Of a stretch of 64,000 bases of DNA, positions 53,601 through 61,151 are shown piece after piece. Position numbers and translations under genes: made by a program. Below the pieces are notes generated by a model. That model saw nothing but the letters and a program-made list of their open reading frames with translations, had not been told where the DNA came from and did no database searches. Each line of letters opens with the position of its first letter. The first letter of the stretch is position 1. The DNA is taken from the NCBI RefSeq assembly GCF_014805825.1, contig NZ_CP061941.1, forward strand, positions 4,092,001 to 4,156,000. The letters run 5' to 3'. Source of the DNA: Marinomonas algicola. Its GTDB lineage: Bacteria > Pseudomonadota > Gammaproteobacteria > Pseudomonadales > Marinomonadaceae.

Positions 53601-53868
53601 GTGTCGCTCCGATCGCAATTAACGACACCAAGGAATAAACCAGTTCGCCTGTTGTTGAGTAAGTAATGTATAAATTTACCAGTACGCTGCCAATAAAGAC
53701 CCCTGGTAACGCTCTCCATGACCATCCTAAAACAGCGCCTAACGCAACCCCTGCTGCGGGCCATAGTACGGTTGAGAAACCGGGAGGTATCGCTATTTTT
53801 TGACTAATATAACCTGAGAAAAAATACAACAGCGCAGTGCACACTGTCGGGAAGAAAAATCGGTACAT
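50632..53868 (-). CDS. MASE1-CHASE hybrid sensor histidine kinase
   Basis: The protein is 1078 residues. A MASE1 membrane sensor (about 1-205, eight or so hydrophobic segments) is followed by a CHASE domain (about 220-470), a further membrane segment (about 500-522) and a coiled linker. HisKA has His575 in SEFLANMSHEIRTPLNG; HATPase has NLVGNAIKF, DTGVGI and GGTGLGL. A weakly conserved receiver-like domain (about 815-930) precedes a canonical receiver (about 950-1073: LLVEDN, FMDCQMPVMDG, PKP). CHASE domains often sense small organics. It works with the downstream Hpt protein. Confidence 0.93.
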   Translation of the reverse strand: MYRFFFPTVCTALLYFFSGYISQKIAIPPGFSTVLWPAAGVALGAVLGWSWRALPGVFIGSVLVNLYITYSTTGELVYSLVSLIAIGATLQALFGYLLITLFLNAPFDFYKPQNICLFILLGGVISTVVAPTVGCVGLLYFGVIGVDAFSANWFNWWVGDSIGVIATTPWLLIAFPHLAKSKLPKTKPFFLILLSITTVTAGLSLAAFQFDHLKQKKEFETNAELIAFYLQSRLQISVNSLYGLAGFIQSSDRITTESFRTYTKSVMRQNSSISGLSWNKKITGEELPKWNAFLQEAYSDSTLFISERNALSNPVPVKPREKHIVVSFIAPLEQSRSVLGFDVYSQETRKLALDTALKTGKETPTLPIRLIQKQGQEQNVGELIFLPVFKETNENTNEKVLDGYVTAVLSVTELSRVLQNESISLPHTALYLLHHDSNQAEPHVLARWDTKNTPLPNALARLAANDFPLIARHTIPIGQSSWELVQVSYEYTIYHPWSTHFVLAGGFLLTGLFGWFLILIASKTSHMEKEVLKRTEALSLMNQSLIEAEEENTQAKLDAELANKTKSEFLANMSHEIRTPLNGIMGSLSLLSHDKLESNQRKMVQISYKSAESLLNIINDILDLSKIEMNDIDFEEDEFDLVELVEDVGQVLAVNAHEKKIELLCPMTAPITSRVIGDSVRIRQIVMNLVGNAIKFTSQGRISVTVMIKRKKEGRLQAEIAIEDTGVGISYADQQKLFTRFKQADNSTTRKYGGTGLGLAISKQLVEMMGGSMGVTSEIGQGSRFWFKLSLKESPASLSDLPSNDLMSVSHVLFITDNAENGQYLSELLSIWNIECVIVDKFATAIERYQNQNWSFQMVFEDQNLITQTSTKIVDMWLFLCERQDVRRVLLANAILTVNTSLIRTRDAYSAQLMKPVRKSDLFDVLMEGSENKDNELVDNNRDALEDRQFHYPALLVEDNITNQIVGRGLLEMKGLTVTIANNGEEALQAVKDQHFDIIFMDCQMPVMDGYEATKRIRLLDASFSETSPQVPIVALSANAMKGDDTLCLEAGMDDFMPKPIDQLVLVEKLSQWLNNKG

Positions 53869-54042
53869 ACTATAAATCCAGCCTTAGACAAAAAGCAGCA
53901 AATCATTTTTTATGCTCGTAATAAGAATAGCATAAGATTTTTTTTCCGAAGCGTTTGTTATTTTATATTAAAGGCGCCGTGGTCGACCCTTTCTCTTTAT
54001 TAGACTCTTACCTCTTGGGCTTACACGTCTGCGTAAAAAACC

Positions 54043-54846
54043 TCAGTGATTCTTATACTTCTTCTCAAAATACGTAAACATAAGTGTGATAGCACCCGCT
54101 AAAATCAAATATATCAATGTCATCAACAAGAGAGGTTCATACACTATATACGTTTCCAATCTAATATTAGAAAAAATTGCATAGGTATCAATAATAGTAA
54201 TGGTAGCCACTAAGGGGGTGGCTTTTAGTTGAATAATCACCTCCCCCCCAATAACAGGCAAGGTTCTTTGAATGGCTCTAGGTAACCATATTCTCGTCAA
54301 AATCTTAAAGGGCTTCATCCCCATGGCCTTCGCGGCTTCTAGCTCACCTTTCGGCACGCCGGAAAAGGCTCCTCGTAGGACCTCACCTTCATAAGCCATA
54401 ACAGATAAGGTCAACGCAAAAAAAGCATAAGGCCAAGCACTCGTTAAAAAAGGCCAAATAAAAGACTCTCTAATGCCTTCTATGCCGGGAAAAATAGAAC
54501 CAAAACCATAATAAAAAATCCAGATTTGTAACAATAAAGGTGTGCCTCGAATCATGCTACAAAAAGCATGAGCGATCACGGCCAAAAATCTTGGGCCTGT
54601 TACCTGAACCAAGCCAATCGGAATGGCTAAGATAAAACCAACAACAAAGGTCGAAACAAGCAATAACACCGTTTTCCAAACAGCGGACAAAATAGACTCT
54701 CTGTATTCCGCAATCCACGACCAATCAAGTTTAACAACCAAAGAGATAATGAGCACACCTAAGAGTGCAATCAATACAACCCTGTGAGGTAAAAGCCAAC
54801 GCAATCCAAATAGATGCCTGTTATTTTTAACCACTTCATGACCCAT
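54043..54846 (-). CDS. HisM-type amino-acid ABC permease
   Basis: The 267-residue protein has about five membrane segments and the EAA loop EVLRGAFSGVPKGELEAAKAMGMKPFKILTRIWLPRA. It belongs to the polar and basic amino acid (HAAT) permeases. It overlaps the preceding permease gene by 11 bases and ends the importer operon. Confidence 0.9.
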   Translation of the reverse strand: MGHEVVKNNRHLFGLRWLLPHRVVLIALLGVLIISLVVKLDWSWIAEYRESILSAVWKTVLLLVSTFVVGFILAIPIGLVQVTGPRFLAVIAHAFCSMIRGTPLLLQIWIFYYGFGSIFPGIEGIRESFIWPFLTSAWPYAFFALTLSVMAYEGEVLRGAFSGVPKGELEAAKAMGMKPFKILTRIWLPRAIQRTLPVIGGEVIIQLKATPLVATITIIDTYAIFSNIRLETYIVYEPLLLMTLIYLILAGAITLMFTYFEKKYKNH

Positions 54847-55567
54847 GACGTTGTCCTTTTTCAGTCCGTTTAATAAGATACTTAAACAAAACCTCTGATA
54901 ATAAAGAAACGAGGAGATACAGCATTCCGGCCGCCAATAAAAAAGTCAGTTGCTGCTTACTGGCGCCAGCGGCTTGCTTAGCGGCTAATGTCAGCTCTGT
55001 CAGCCCGACTACGGCCAGTAAGGCGGTATCTTTAGTTGCAATCAGCCATAAATTCGATAACCCCGGCAACGCATGAGGAATCATTGAAGGAATCACAATT
55101 CGATACAAAATTTTATACTTGGGGATAGCAAACGCGTGCGCCGCTTCAATTTGCCCTTTTGGTATTGCGGCGATTGAGGATCTGATCACTTCTGTTGCAT
55201 ACGCACCCTGAACAAATGCGATTACCAGTACACCAGCAAAAAACCCATTAATCTCAACTCCGTTAAACCCAAATGAATAGAGAACATCATTAATAAAATT
55301 TGGCAGAGCAAAGTAAATCAATAAGATTAATACCAGTTCAGGTATGGCTCTTACCGCTGTCGTATAGCAATATAATAAATCCGTCAGTAACAGGTTTTGG
55401 CTCAATTTTCCTATGGCTCCCAATAGACCGATTAGTAAGCCAAAGACATAGCCTAATACAGCAATCTCAAGCGAAAGCACGAGCCCTGATAATAATGCGC
55501 CTCCCCAACCTGGCGAGTTAAAGGCAAGCAGCTCCCACAAAGACATAGATTGATAATCAATTAACAT
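54836..55567 (-). CDS. HisQ-type amino-acid ABC permease
   Basis: The 243-residue protein has the HAAT permease layout with EAA loop EVIRSSIAAIPKGQIEAAHAFAIPKYKILYRIVIPSM. It forms a pair with the HisM-type subunit. The 166-base gap before it holds a terminator-like stem. Confidence 0.9.
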   Translation of the reverse strand: MLIDYQSMSLWELLAFNSPGWGGALLSGLVLSLEIAVLGYVFGLLIGLLGAIGKLSQNLLLTDLLYCYTTAVRAIPELVLILLIYFALPNFINDVLYSFGFNGVEINGFFAGVLVIAFVQGAYATEVIRSSIAAIPKGQIEAAHAFAIPKYKILYRIVIPSMIPHALPGLSNLWLIATKDTALLAVVGLTELTLAAKQAAGASKQQLTFLLAAGMLYLLVSLLSEVLFKYLIKRTEKGQRHGS

Positions 55568-55656
55568 ACGCGACCTAACTAAAGAAAACGGCTCTTCGGT
55601 AAAATATCAGTACAACCCATTGGCCTATTACTGGTTCAACCTATGTATTGCAAAAA

Positions 55657-55724
55657 GGCGTCGCCAACTTAATTTCAAGAGAGTGAAGAACATTCACGTC
55701 TTCCCTCTCGTTAACAACGACGCC
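55657..55724 (-). terminator. Attenuator-like hairpin between binding protein and permease genes
   Basis: GGCGTCG (55657-55663) pairs with CGACGCC (55718-55724), with an inner AGAGTGAAGA / TCTTCCCTCT stem. Read on the minus strand the stem ends with TTTTT. It should cut part of the transcripts after the binding-protein gene. Confidence 0.65.
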
Positions 55725-55733
55725 AACCAGTCG

Positions 55734-56510
55734 CTACTCCCCATAAATATTAAAAGAGAAATAGGCCTTAGAAATTTTATCGTATTGTCCATTTTCCCTA
55801 ATGGCTTGAATCGATTGATTCAGCTGCTGCTTTAATTCTGCGTTCCCTTTGCGTAGACCAAAGCCAATACCTGCACCGAGTAACGCTTCATCGTTGATGG
55901 CCATCCCCTTAAGTTCACAGCATGCCATTCCATCGGGAGACGCTAAAAAGCTCTCTAAAGTTAATGCATCTGCCTGTGTCGCATCAATTCGGCCAGAATA
56001 CAGATCTTGGTTGGCTTCATCTTGCGTTTGATACTCTTTAACAGTGGCATTTTTATAGTGTTTTTTTACAAATTTTGCATGAATACTCGCACCTTGAACC
56101 CCAATGACTTTGTCATCTAGCTCTTCAGGTGTACTGCCAAAACGTTTATTTTTCGGGCCAATGACAGCCGCGCCAGTTTGATAGTATTTATCAGAGAAAT
56201 CGATCACTCTTTTTCTTTCTTCTGTGATTGAAAGGGACGCGGCGGCCACATCAATTTTTCTCGATAATAACGCAGGAATAATGCCATCCCAAGCCGTTGC
56301 CACAATTTCACAATCCAGCTTCGCCTCAGCACAAATAGCGTTAGCAATGTCTATTTCCCAGCCAGAATACTGGCCAGAAGCATCGGGGACAGAAAAAGGC
56401 GGGTAAGGTTCAGTCGCGATACCAATACGAATGGTTTCAGCAAAAGACGAGGTGGAAAAAATGGCCATCGTTGAGGCCGCTAACATCATAGAAATGCGTT
56501 TTTTTAGCAT
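55734..56510 (-). CDS. Periplasmic amino-acid binding protein (HisJ/ArgT type)
   Basis: The protein is 258 residues. Signal peptide MLKKRISMMLAASTMAIFSTSSFA is followed by the class-3 solute-binding fold: IRIGIATEPYPPFSVPDASGQYSGWEIDIANAICAEAKLDCEIVATAWDGIIPALLSRKIDVAAASLSIT. The lysine/arginine/ornithine type is suggested by this opening and by the CCELKG disulfide region near 190. The ligand may be arginine or a methylated derivative, given the neighbouring hydrolase. Confidence 0.9.
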   Translation of the reverse strand: MLKKRISMMLAASTMAIFSTSSFAETIRIGIATEPYPPFSVPDASGQYSGWEIDIANAICAEAKLDCEIVATAWDGIIPALLSRKIDVAAASLSITEERKRVIDFSDKYYQTGAAVIGPKNKRFGSTPEELDDKVIGVQGASIHAKFVKKHYKNATVKEYQTQDEANQDLYSGRIDATQADALTLESFLASPDGMACCELKGMAINDEALLGAGIGFGLRKGNAELKQQLNQSIQAIRENGQYDKISKAYFSFNIYGE

Positions 56511-56557
56511 GAAATGTTCCTTTATGTTTTTAATTATGGGGTCTATTTACTTGTTTT

Positions 56558-57346
56558 TTATTTTATCGCTCGAATAAATTGTTTGAGTTTCTCTGACTTG
56601 GGTGAATAAAATATCTCGCTTGGCGTACCCGACTCTTCAACTACACCTTGATTTAGAAATAGCACTTTATTGGCCACATCCGCTGCAAATTGCATTTCAT
56701 GTGTCACAATGATCATGCTGCGACCTTCACTTGCCAAATCTTTCATCACGGCCAACACCTCACCAACCAACTCTGGATCCAGTGCCGAAGTGGGCTCATC
56801 AAACAACATCAAGTCAGGGTTAATGGCTAAAGCACGCGCTATAGCGGCTCTCTGTTGCTGACCACCAGATAAACAAGATGGGTATTGATGCCTTTTATCA
56901 AATAAATTGACCTGCCGAAGCCATTCATGCGCTTCTTCAATGGCCTGATCTTTGGGGATAGCCAATACTTGAGTGGGTACTTCTATGATATTTTGTTCAA
57001 TAGTCAAATGACTCCATAAATGGAAGCCCTGAAATACCATACCGATTCTTTGACGAATATTTCTAAGCTGATTTTTGCTTTTTACTTTTAGTCCGTTGGC
57101 ATCATCAGCCATTAAATCAATCGTTTGACCAAAAATTTTAATGTCACCCGCTGTCGGTGTTTCTAACATATTGATACAGCGTAATGTTGTCGATTTACCC
57201 GAACCGCTACCACCAATGAGGGCAACCACATCCCCTTTATCCGCTGTAAAATGAATGCCTTTGAGCACCTCAATATCATTAAAGGTCTTCTTCAAGTTAT
57301 TCACTTCAAGTATCGGTTCTGTTTTGAGCGATTTATCTAGATCCAC
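56558..57346 (-). CDS. HisP-type amino-acid ABC ATPase
   Basis: The 262-residue protein has Walker A GGSGSGKST, Q-loop VFQGFHLWSHLT, signature LSGGQQQRAAIARA, Walker B LMLFDEPTSALDPEL and switch VTHEMQFAADV. The start is GTG at 57346 with GGGGTAAT upstream. First gene of the importer operon, divergent from the hydrolase gene. Confidence 0.92.
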   Translation of the reverse strand: MDLDKSLKTEPILEVNNLKKTFNDIEVLKGIHFTADKGDVVALIGGSGSGKSTTLRCINMLETPTAGDIKIFGQTIDLMADDANGLKVKSKNQLRNIRQRIGMVFQGFHLWSHLTIEQNIIEVPTQVLAIPKDQAIEEAHEWLRQVNLFDKRHQYPSCLSGGQQQRAAIARALAINPDLMLFDEPTSALDPELVGEVLAVMKDLASEGRSMIIVTHEMQFAADVANKVLFLNQGVVEESGTPSEIFYSPKSEKLKQFIRAIK

Positions 57347-57410
57347 ACATTACCCCAGCACTTTTGATGAGCATGTCTTGAATTACGCGGTTGCAAAATT
57401 TTTAAAAAAT

Positions 57411-57438
57411 ATAAAATTATGCGCTTGCATAATTTTAT
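57411..57438. promoter_or_regulatory. Perfect 12-base palindrome between importer operon and hydrolase gene
   Basis: ATAAAATTATGC and GCATAATTTTAT are separated by GCTT. Partial repeats TTGCAAAATTT (57391) and CTTGCATAATAATG (57442) flank it. The size and position fit an operator for the BetI-like TetR protein, controlling both directions. Confidence 0.7.
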
Positions 57439-57514
57439 ACACTTGCATAATAATGATGTCAATAAGGTTATTTAACTCTGAAACAGTCACGTAAATTTAA
57501 TGAAGGAAAAGATG

Positions 57515-58387
57515 ATGAAACGATTTGGCAGTCAATCAATGGTATTACCCATTAAACGTGTATTAATGCGTCGACCTGGAAAAAGCCTGTTAGCCGCCGA
57601 TGCCAACGAATGGCATTATGGCACTCTATTTAATGCCGAAAAAGCCATCTCACAATACAACGCTTTTGCCAATTTGATCGGTCAGTCTGGCGCTGAAATA
57701 GCTTGGATTGAGGATAATAATGATGGTTTATGTGATGCTATGTTTACCCAAGATGCATCACTGGTAACCGATCATGGGGCCGTCCTGTTAAACATGGGGA
57801 AAAAATTACGCACGCCAGAACCTAAACTTCATGGAACAACTTACGAAGCCCTTGATATACCTATTCTAGGCGCTTTAAGCGGTAACGCCAAAATCGAAGG
57901 CGGTGATTTTATTTGGTTAGATGAAAAAACCATTGTTGTGGGCTGTGGATTTCGCTCAAATCGGGAAGGCATAGACCAACTTAACGCGCTTTTGAACCCT
58001 TTCGATATCAAGGTGATTGGTTTTGATTTACCGGTTTGGCAAGGCGCAGAAGCCTGTTTACATCTCATGTCAATGATTTCCCCATTAGATGAAAAACTAG
58101 CGCTTATCTATTCCCCACTTATGCCAACGGCTTTCTATAATTTATTACTAGAAAAAGGCTTCACCCTATTAGATTGCCATCCAGAAGAATACCTATCAAG
58201 TGGCGGTTTAAACCTAAATGTATTACCAGTAAAGCCTAAAGAATGTATCATGATCGACGGCTTTCCATTGACGAAAAAGCAAATGGAAGACGCAGGCTGT
58301 ACAGTACATGTTTTTGAAGGTGATGCGCTTTGCATTGCCTGTGAGGGTGGCCCCACCTGCTTAACGAATCCTATATTACGAGGTTAA
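57515..58387 (+). CDS. Dimethylarginine dimethylaminohydrolase / arginine deiminase-like enzyme
   Basis: The product is about 290 residues from MKRFGSQS (57515), chosen because AAGGA lies about seven bases upstream. The guanidino-modifying fold is visible: VLMRRPG, GLCDAMFTQDASLV, AKIEGGDFIWLDEKTIVVGCGFRSN, ACLHLMSMISPLD with the catalytic His, and CEGGPTCLTNPI with the catalytic Cys near residue 282. Family members hydrolyse methylated arginines to citrulline and methylamines, or related guanidines. The divergent basic-amino-acid importer supports such a substrate; the exact one is not shown. Confidence 0.85.
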   Translation: MKRFGSQSMVLPIKRVLMRRPGKSLLAADANEWHYGTLFNAEKAISQYNAFANLIGQSGAEIAWIEDNNDGLCDAMFTQDASLVTDHGAVLLNMGKKLRTPEPKLHGTTYEALDIPILGALSGNAKIEGGDFIWLDEKTIVVGCGFRSNREGIDQLNALLNPFDIKVIGFDLPVWQGAEACLHLMSMISPLDEKLALIYSPLMPTAFYNLLLEKGFTLLDCHPEEYLSSGGLNLNVLPVKPKECIMIDGFPLTKKQMEDAGCTVHVFEGDALCIACEGGPTCLTNPILRG

Positions 58388-58397
58388 GAGTCTAGGA

Positions 58398-59009
58398 ATG
58401 TCTACCAACAGAAGAGAAGGCAATAATCGTCGTCAGGAACTGATTGATGCAACCTTAAATTGCATTGAAAACGAAGGTCTCCAAGGTACGACTGTCCGAA
58501 AAGTCGCTGATTATGCAGGCGTAACTAATGGATTAATTCGCTTTTACTTTTCTGGAAAAGACGAACTCATGAGGGCGGCTTATGCCGCTCTTTTGGATCA
58601 AATTTATTCCCATGCTCGAATCGCAGTAGATGACGATACTGTCAAGCCACAAGTTAGACTGCGTAACTTTATTAGCGCAACGCTCTCTTATCCTATTGTG
58701 GCACCACGTACTGTCTTGCTCTGGGCGAATTTTTTACCTGTCACCTACATCGACACTGAAATGTCTATTATTCGTAACGAGGCCTACGTTGAGACAACAA
58801 ATATACTAGAACCCCTTATTAGAGACTCGTTTCTAGACAATGGCACCGCTTTAGACGATAAAAAAGTGAAAAGCTATGCCATACAAGTAAACGCCATCAT
58901 TGATGGTCTTTGGATAGAAGGCAGTTTAGCGGGCAATAAATTCCAAGGTGAAGAGCTCGTGAATCTAGGGATAGAGGCGACAGCGGCCATTCTTTCTCTT
59001 AAAATTTAG
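58398..59009 (+). CDS. TetR-family regulator, BetI-like
   Basis: The 203-residue protein has helix-turn-helix ATLNCIENEGLQGTTVRKVADYAGVTNGLIRFYFSGKDELMRAAY and a BetI-type ligand domain with LLWANFLPVTY and NAIIDGLWIEGSL. BetI itself controls choline use; here the neighbours suggest a guanidino or amine ligand. It starts 11 bases after the hydrolase gene and should bind the upstream palindrome. Confidence 0.9.
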   Translation: MSTNRREGNNRRQELIDATLNCIENEGLQGTTVRKVADYAGVTNGLIRFYFSGKDELMRAAYAALLDQIYSHARIAVDDDTVKPQVRLRNFISATLSYPIVAPRTVLLWANFLPVTYIDTEMSIIRNEAYVETTNILEPLIRDSFLDNGTALDDKKVKSYAIQVNAIIDGLWIEGSLAGNKFQGEELVNLGIEATAAILSLKI

Positions 59010-59023
59010 CCATACCGTTTGCT

Positions 59024-59118
59024 TCAGCCTACGACTTTTCTGGAAATGCATTCCATATAATGAGCCGCCACCTCAATTAACGCCTCATTTTCTTCCTTAG
59101 AGACGATCCCCCCTTTGA
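59024..59118 (-). pseudogene. Possible C-terminal coding remnant
   Basis: A short minus-strand frame reads KEENEALIEVAAHYMECISR and ends KVVG-stop. It looks protein-like but has no start or RBS and an in-frame stop a few codons upstream. I cannot assign a family. Confidence 0.2.
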
Positions 59119-59176
59119 TTACACCGTAAATTTAGCCATAATCACCGCCTACTTAAACGCTAAGAATGAGATTATT

Positions 59177-60259
59177 TTGCAATTATTACGAATAGAATGT
59201 CTTGGAAAAGAACTTCGATTAGAAGCGGCCATGTCGGGTTGGCAGGGGTTGTTTTGGGACGGTCATTTGGTGTCTCAAATTAATGCCAGTGCCGATGCAT
59301 TGCCATTGCAAAGGCACAGTTTCACACTCCAATCTAGCCAGGGTACTATAGAATGTCATTTAGACGTCGACCTTGAATGGCAGCCCTTTTTGTTACAATA
59401 CACGCTAACGGTAAATGAAACGCCTATATCAGAAGGTCAAATCACCACCAAAGACATAGAAAAGCAAGAAGTCATTGATCGGCCGCCAGAGAAGACTAAA
59501 TTCAGCTTTATTGGTCTTGGGTCGTTTGCACTAAAAATGCTAAAAAGCGCCAAAGCCATTAAGGTATTATTTGCGGCTGGGTCATTAGCCGCCTACTCTT
59601 GGCTATTTTCTATAGAATTTGCTCTCGCACTGATTGCCTGTTTAGTCTTTCATGAATACGGACACATTCGCGCCATGAAATACTTCGGGATGAAAACCAA
59701 AGGCATTTACCTAATTCCCTTTATAGGTGGTTTAGCGCTCTCAGAAAGTAAAATCAACACCCGCTGGCAGGATGTCGTCATTGCCATCATGGGGCCATTC
59801 TTTGGATTATTACTGTCTATTATTAGTCTAATCATCTATTGGGTAACCGATATTGAACTCTTCGCAGGCATCGCCTCTTTTAACGCGCTGCTTAACTTAT
59901 TTAACCTCTTGCCCGTATTACCACTTGATGGCGGACACATCTTAAAAAGCGTCGCTTTCTCCATGAACTCCGTTTTTGGGCTCATTGTCTGCGTACTCGG
60001 AGCATTACTTGGCATCGCCGCCTGTTATTACTTTGGCTTTGCGCTTTTGGGTTTTATTTTATTTATCGGTACCTTTGAAATCCTATTCGAATGGCGCGAC
60101 CGTCACCGCAGCCAATTGCTGCCCTTAGACCGATATGGACAAACCGTCTCGGCCCTATGGTATGTTGTCACTGTTGGACTGCTGTGTTCCATCATCTACA
60201 TCCTAGGCACCACCGGAAACAACGCCCTCGCCATTCCTATGACCATTTTAGGCGCCTAA
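59177..60259 (+). CDS. Site-2 protease family (M50) membrane metalloprotease
   Basis: The 360-residue protein has a ~115-residue soluble N-terminal part, then about six membrane segments. The zinc site is HEYGH in LVFHEYGHIRAMKYFGM (about 155-171), and the third ligand is in LPVLPLDGGHI. The compact core without a PDZ domain resembles archaeal or SpoIVFB-like members rather than RseP. TTG at 59177 is the start with GAG upstream; no ATG lies near. Its substrate is unknown. Confidence 0.85.
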   Translation: MQLLRIECLGKELRLEAAMSGWQGLFWDGHLVSQINASADALPLQRHSFTLQSSQGTIECHLDVDLEWQPFLLQYTLTVNETPISEGQITTKDIEKQEVIDRPPEKTKFSFIGLGSFALKMLKSAKAIKVLFAAGSLAAYSWLFSIEFALALIACLVFHEYGHIRAMKYFGMKTKGIYLIPFIGGLALSESKINTRWQDVVIAIMGPFFGLLLSIISLIIYWVTDIELFAGIASFNALLNLFNLLPVLPLDGGHILKSVAFSMNSVFGLIVCVLGALLGIAACYYFGFALLGFILFIGTFEILFEWRDRHRSQLLPLDRYGQTVSALWYVVTVGLLCSIIYILGTTGNNALAIPMTILGA

Positions 60260-60357
60260 GCCACCCTCTTTGTCTATGTGAAACGAGAGCAGCCTAGGCT
60301 CTCTTGTTGCATGACTATATTATAAGTTAGCACGTCAATTTATTGCAGACATAAAAA

Positions 60358-60385
60358 AACCCTACAGAATCAATCCTGTAGGGTT
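60358..60385 (-). terminator. Second intrinsic terminator downstream of tRNA-Phe
   Basis: Perfect 10-base arms AACCCTACAG / CTGTAGGGTT with an 8-base loop; on the minus strand the stem is followed by a T-tract. Confidence 0.8.
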
Positions 60386-60426
60386 CCACTTCTTCAAATT
60401 GCTCTATTTGCAGAAGCTTAAACGAA

Positions 60427-60455
60427 AAAAGGCCAGCTTTAAAAGCTGACCTTTT
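60427..60455 (-). terminator. Intrinsic terminator of tRNA-Phe
   Basis: Read on the minus strand, GGTCAGCTTT pairs with AAAGCTGGCC (one G-T pair), followed by six Ts, a few bases after the CCA end. Confidence 0.85.
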
Positions 60456-60461
60456 TAATCA

Positions 60462-60537
60462 TGGTGCCCAGAGACGGAATCGAACCGCCGACACGAGGAT
60501 TTTCAATCCTCTGCTCTACCGACTGAGCTATCTGGGC
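60462..60537 (-). tRNA. tRNA-Phe (anticodon GAA)
   Basis: The 76-base cloverleaf begins GCCCAGATAGCTCAGTCGG, has anticodon loop TTGAAAA with GAA, TPsiC loop GGTTCGATTCC and an encoded CCA end. The acceptor stem GCCCAGA / TCTGGGC is fully paired. Confidence 0.97.
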
Positions 60538-60665
60538 AAGTGCGGTGCATTGTATAGCAATCTACTTGAGGGTCAATAGTTTTTTTAATTTTTTTTACAA
60601 TAAGTTAGAAAAAAGTTCTTATCTGCTATTATTAGCCAACTTATTGATCACTATAGAAGAAAAGT

Positions 60666-61136
60666 ATGCTGCACATTGTGTTATTCGAACCAGAAATACC
60701 ACCAAACACGGGAAATGTCATTCGTCTTTGCGCGAATACTGGTTTCCAACTGCATTTGATCGAGCCACTTGGTTTTGAGCTGGAAGACAAGAAGCTTCGT
60801 CGTGCGGGGTTAGACTACCATGAAGTCGCTAAGGTCAAACGTCATAAGAACTGGCAGGCTTTTGTTGATTCACAAACCTTTGAAACTGTCTATGCTTTGA
60901 CAACGAAAGGCAGCCGTCCTCATTCCGACGCTGACTTCAAGCCAAATGATGTGCTTGTCTTTGGTCCTGAGACACGAGGCTTGCCTGACGCCTTTATTCA
61001 AGCCCTGCCTCCTGAACAACGCTTACGTTTGCCTATGCAGCCCGATAGCCGTAGCTTGAATTTATCTAACACAGTGGCGGTTATGGTTTATGAGTCATGG
61101 CGACAACTTGGCTATGCCATGCCAGAGTCAGTTTAA
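60666..61136 (+). CDS. trmL: tRNA (cytidine/uridine-34-2'-O)-methyltransferase TrmL
   Basis: The 156-residue SPOUT protein opens MLHIVLFEPEIPPNTGNVIRLCANTG and has the knot motifs VLVFGPETRGLPDAF, LRLPMQPDSRSLNLSNTVAVMVYE. TrmL methylates the wobble base of tRNA-Leu isoacceptors using SAM. It starts ATG at 60666. Confidence 0.95.
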   Translation: MLHIVLFEPEIPPNTGNVIRLCANTGFQLHLIEPLGFELEDKKLRRAGLDYHEVAKVKRHKNWQAFVDSQTFETVYALTTKGSRPHSDADFKPNDVLVFGPETRGLPDAFIQALPPEQRLRLPMQPDSRSLNLSNTVAVMVYESWRQLGYAMPESV

Positions 61137-61151
61137 TAGATGGAGAAATAG

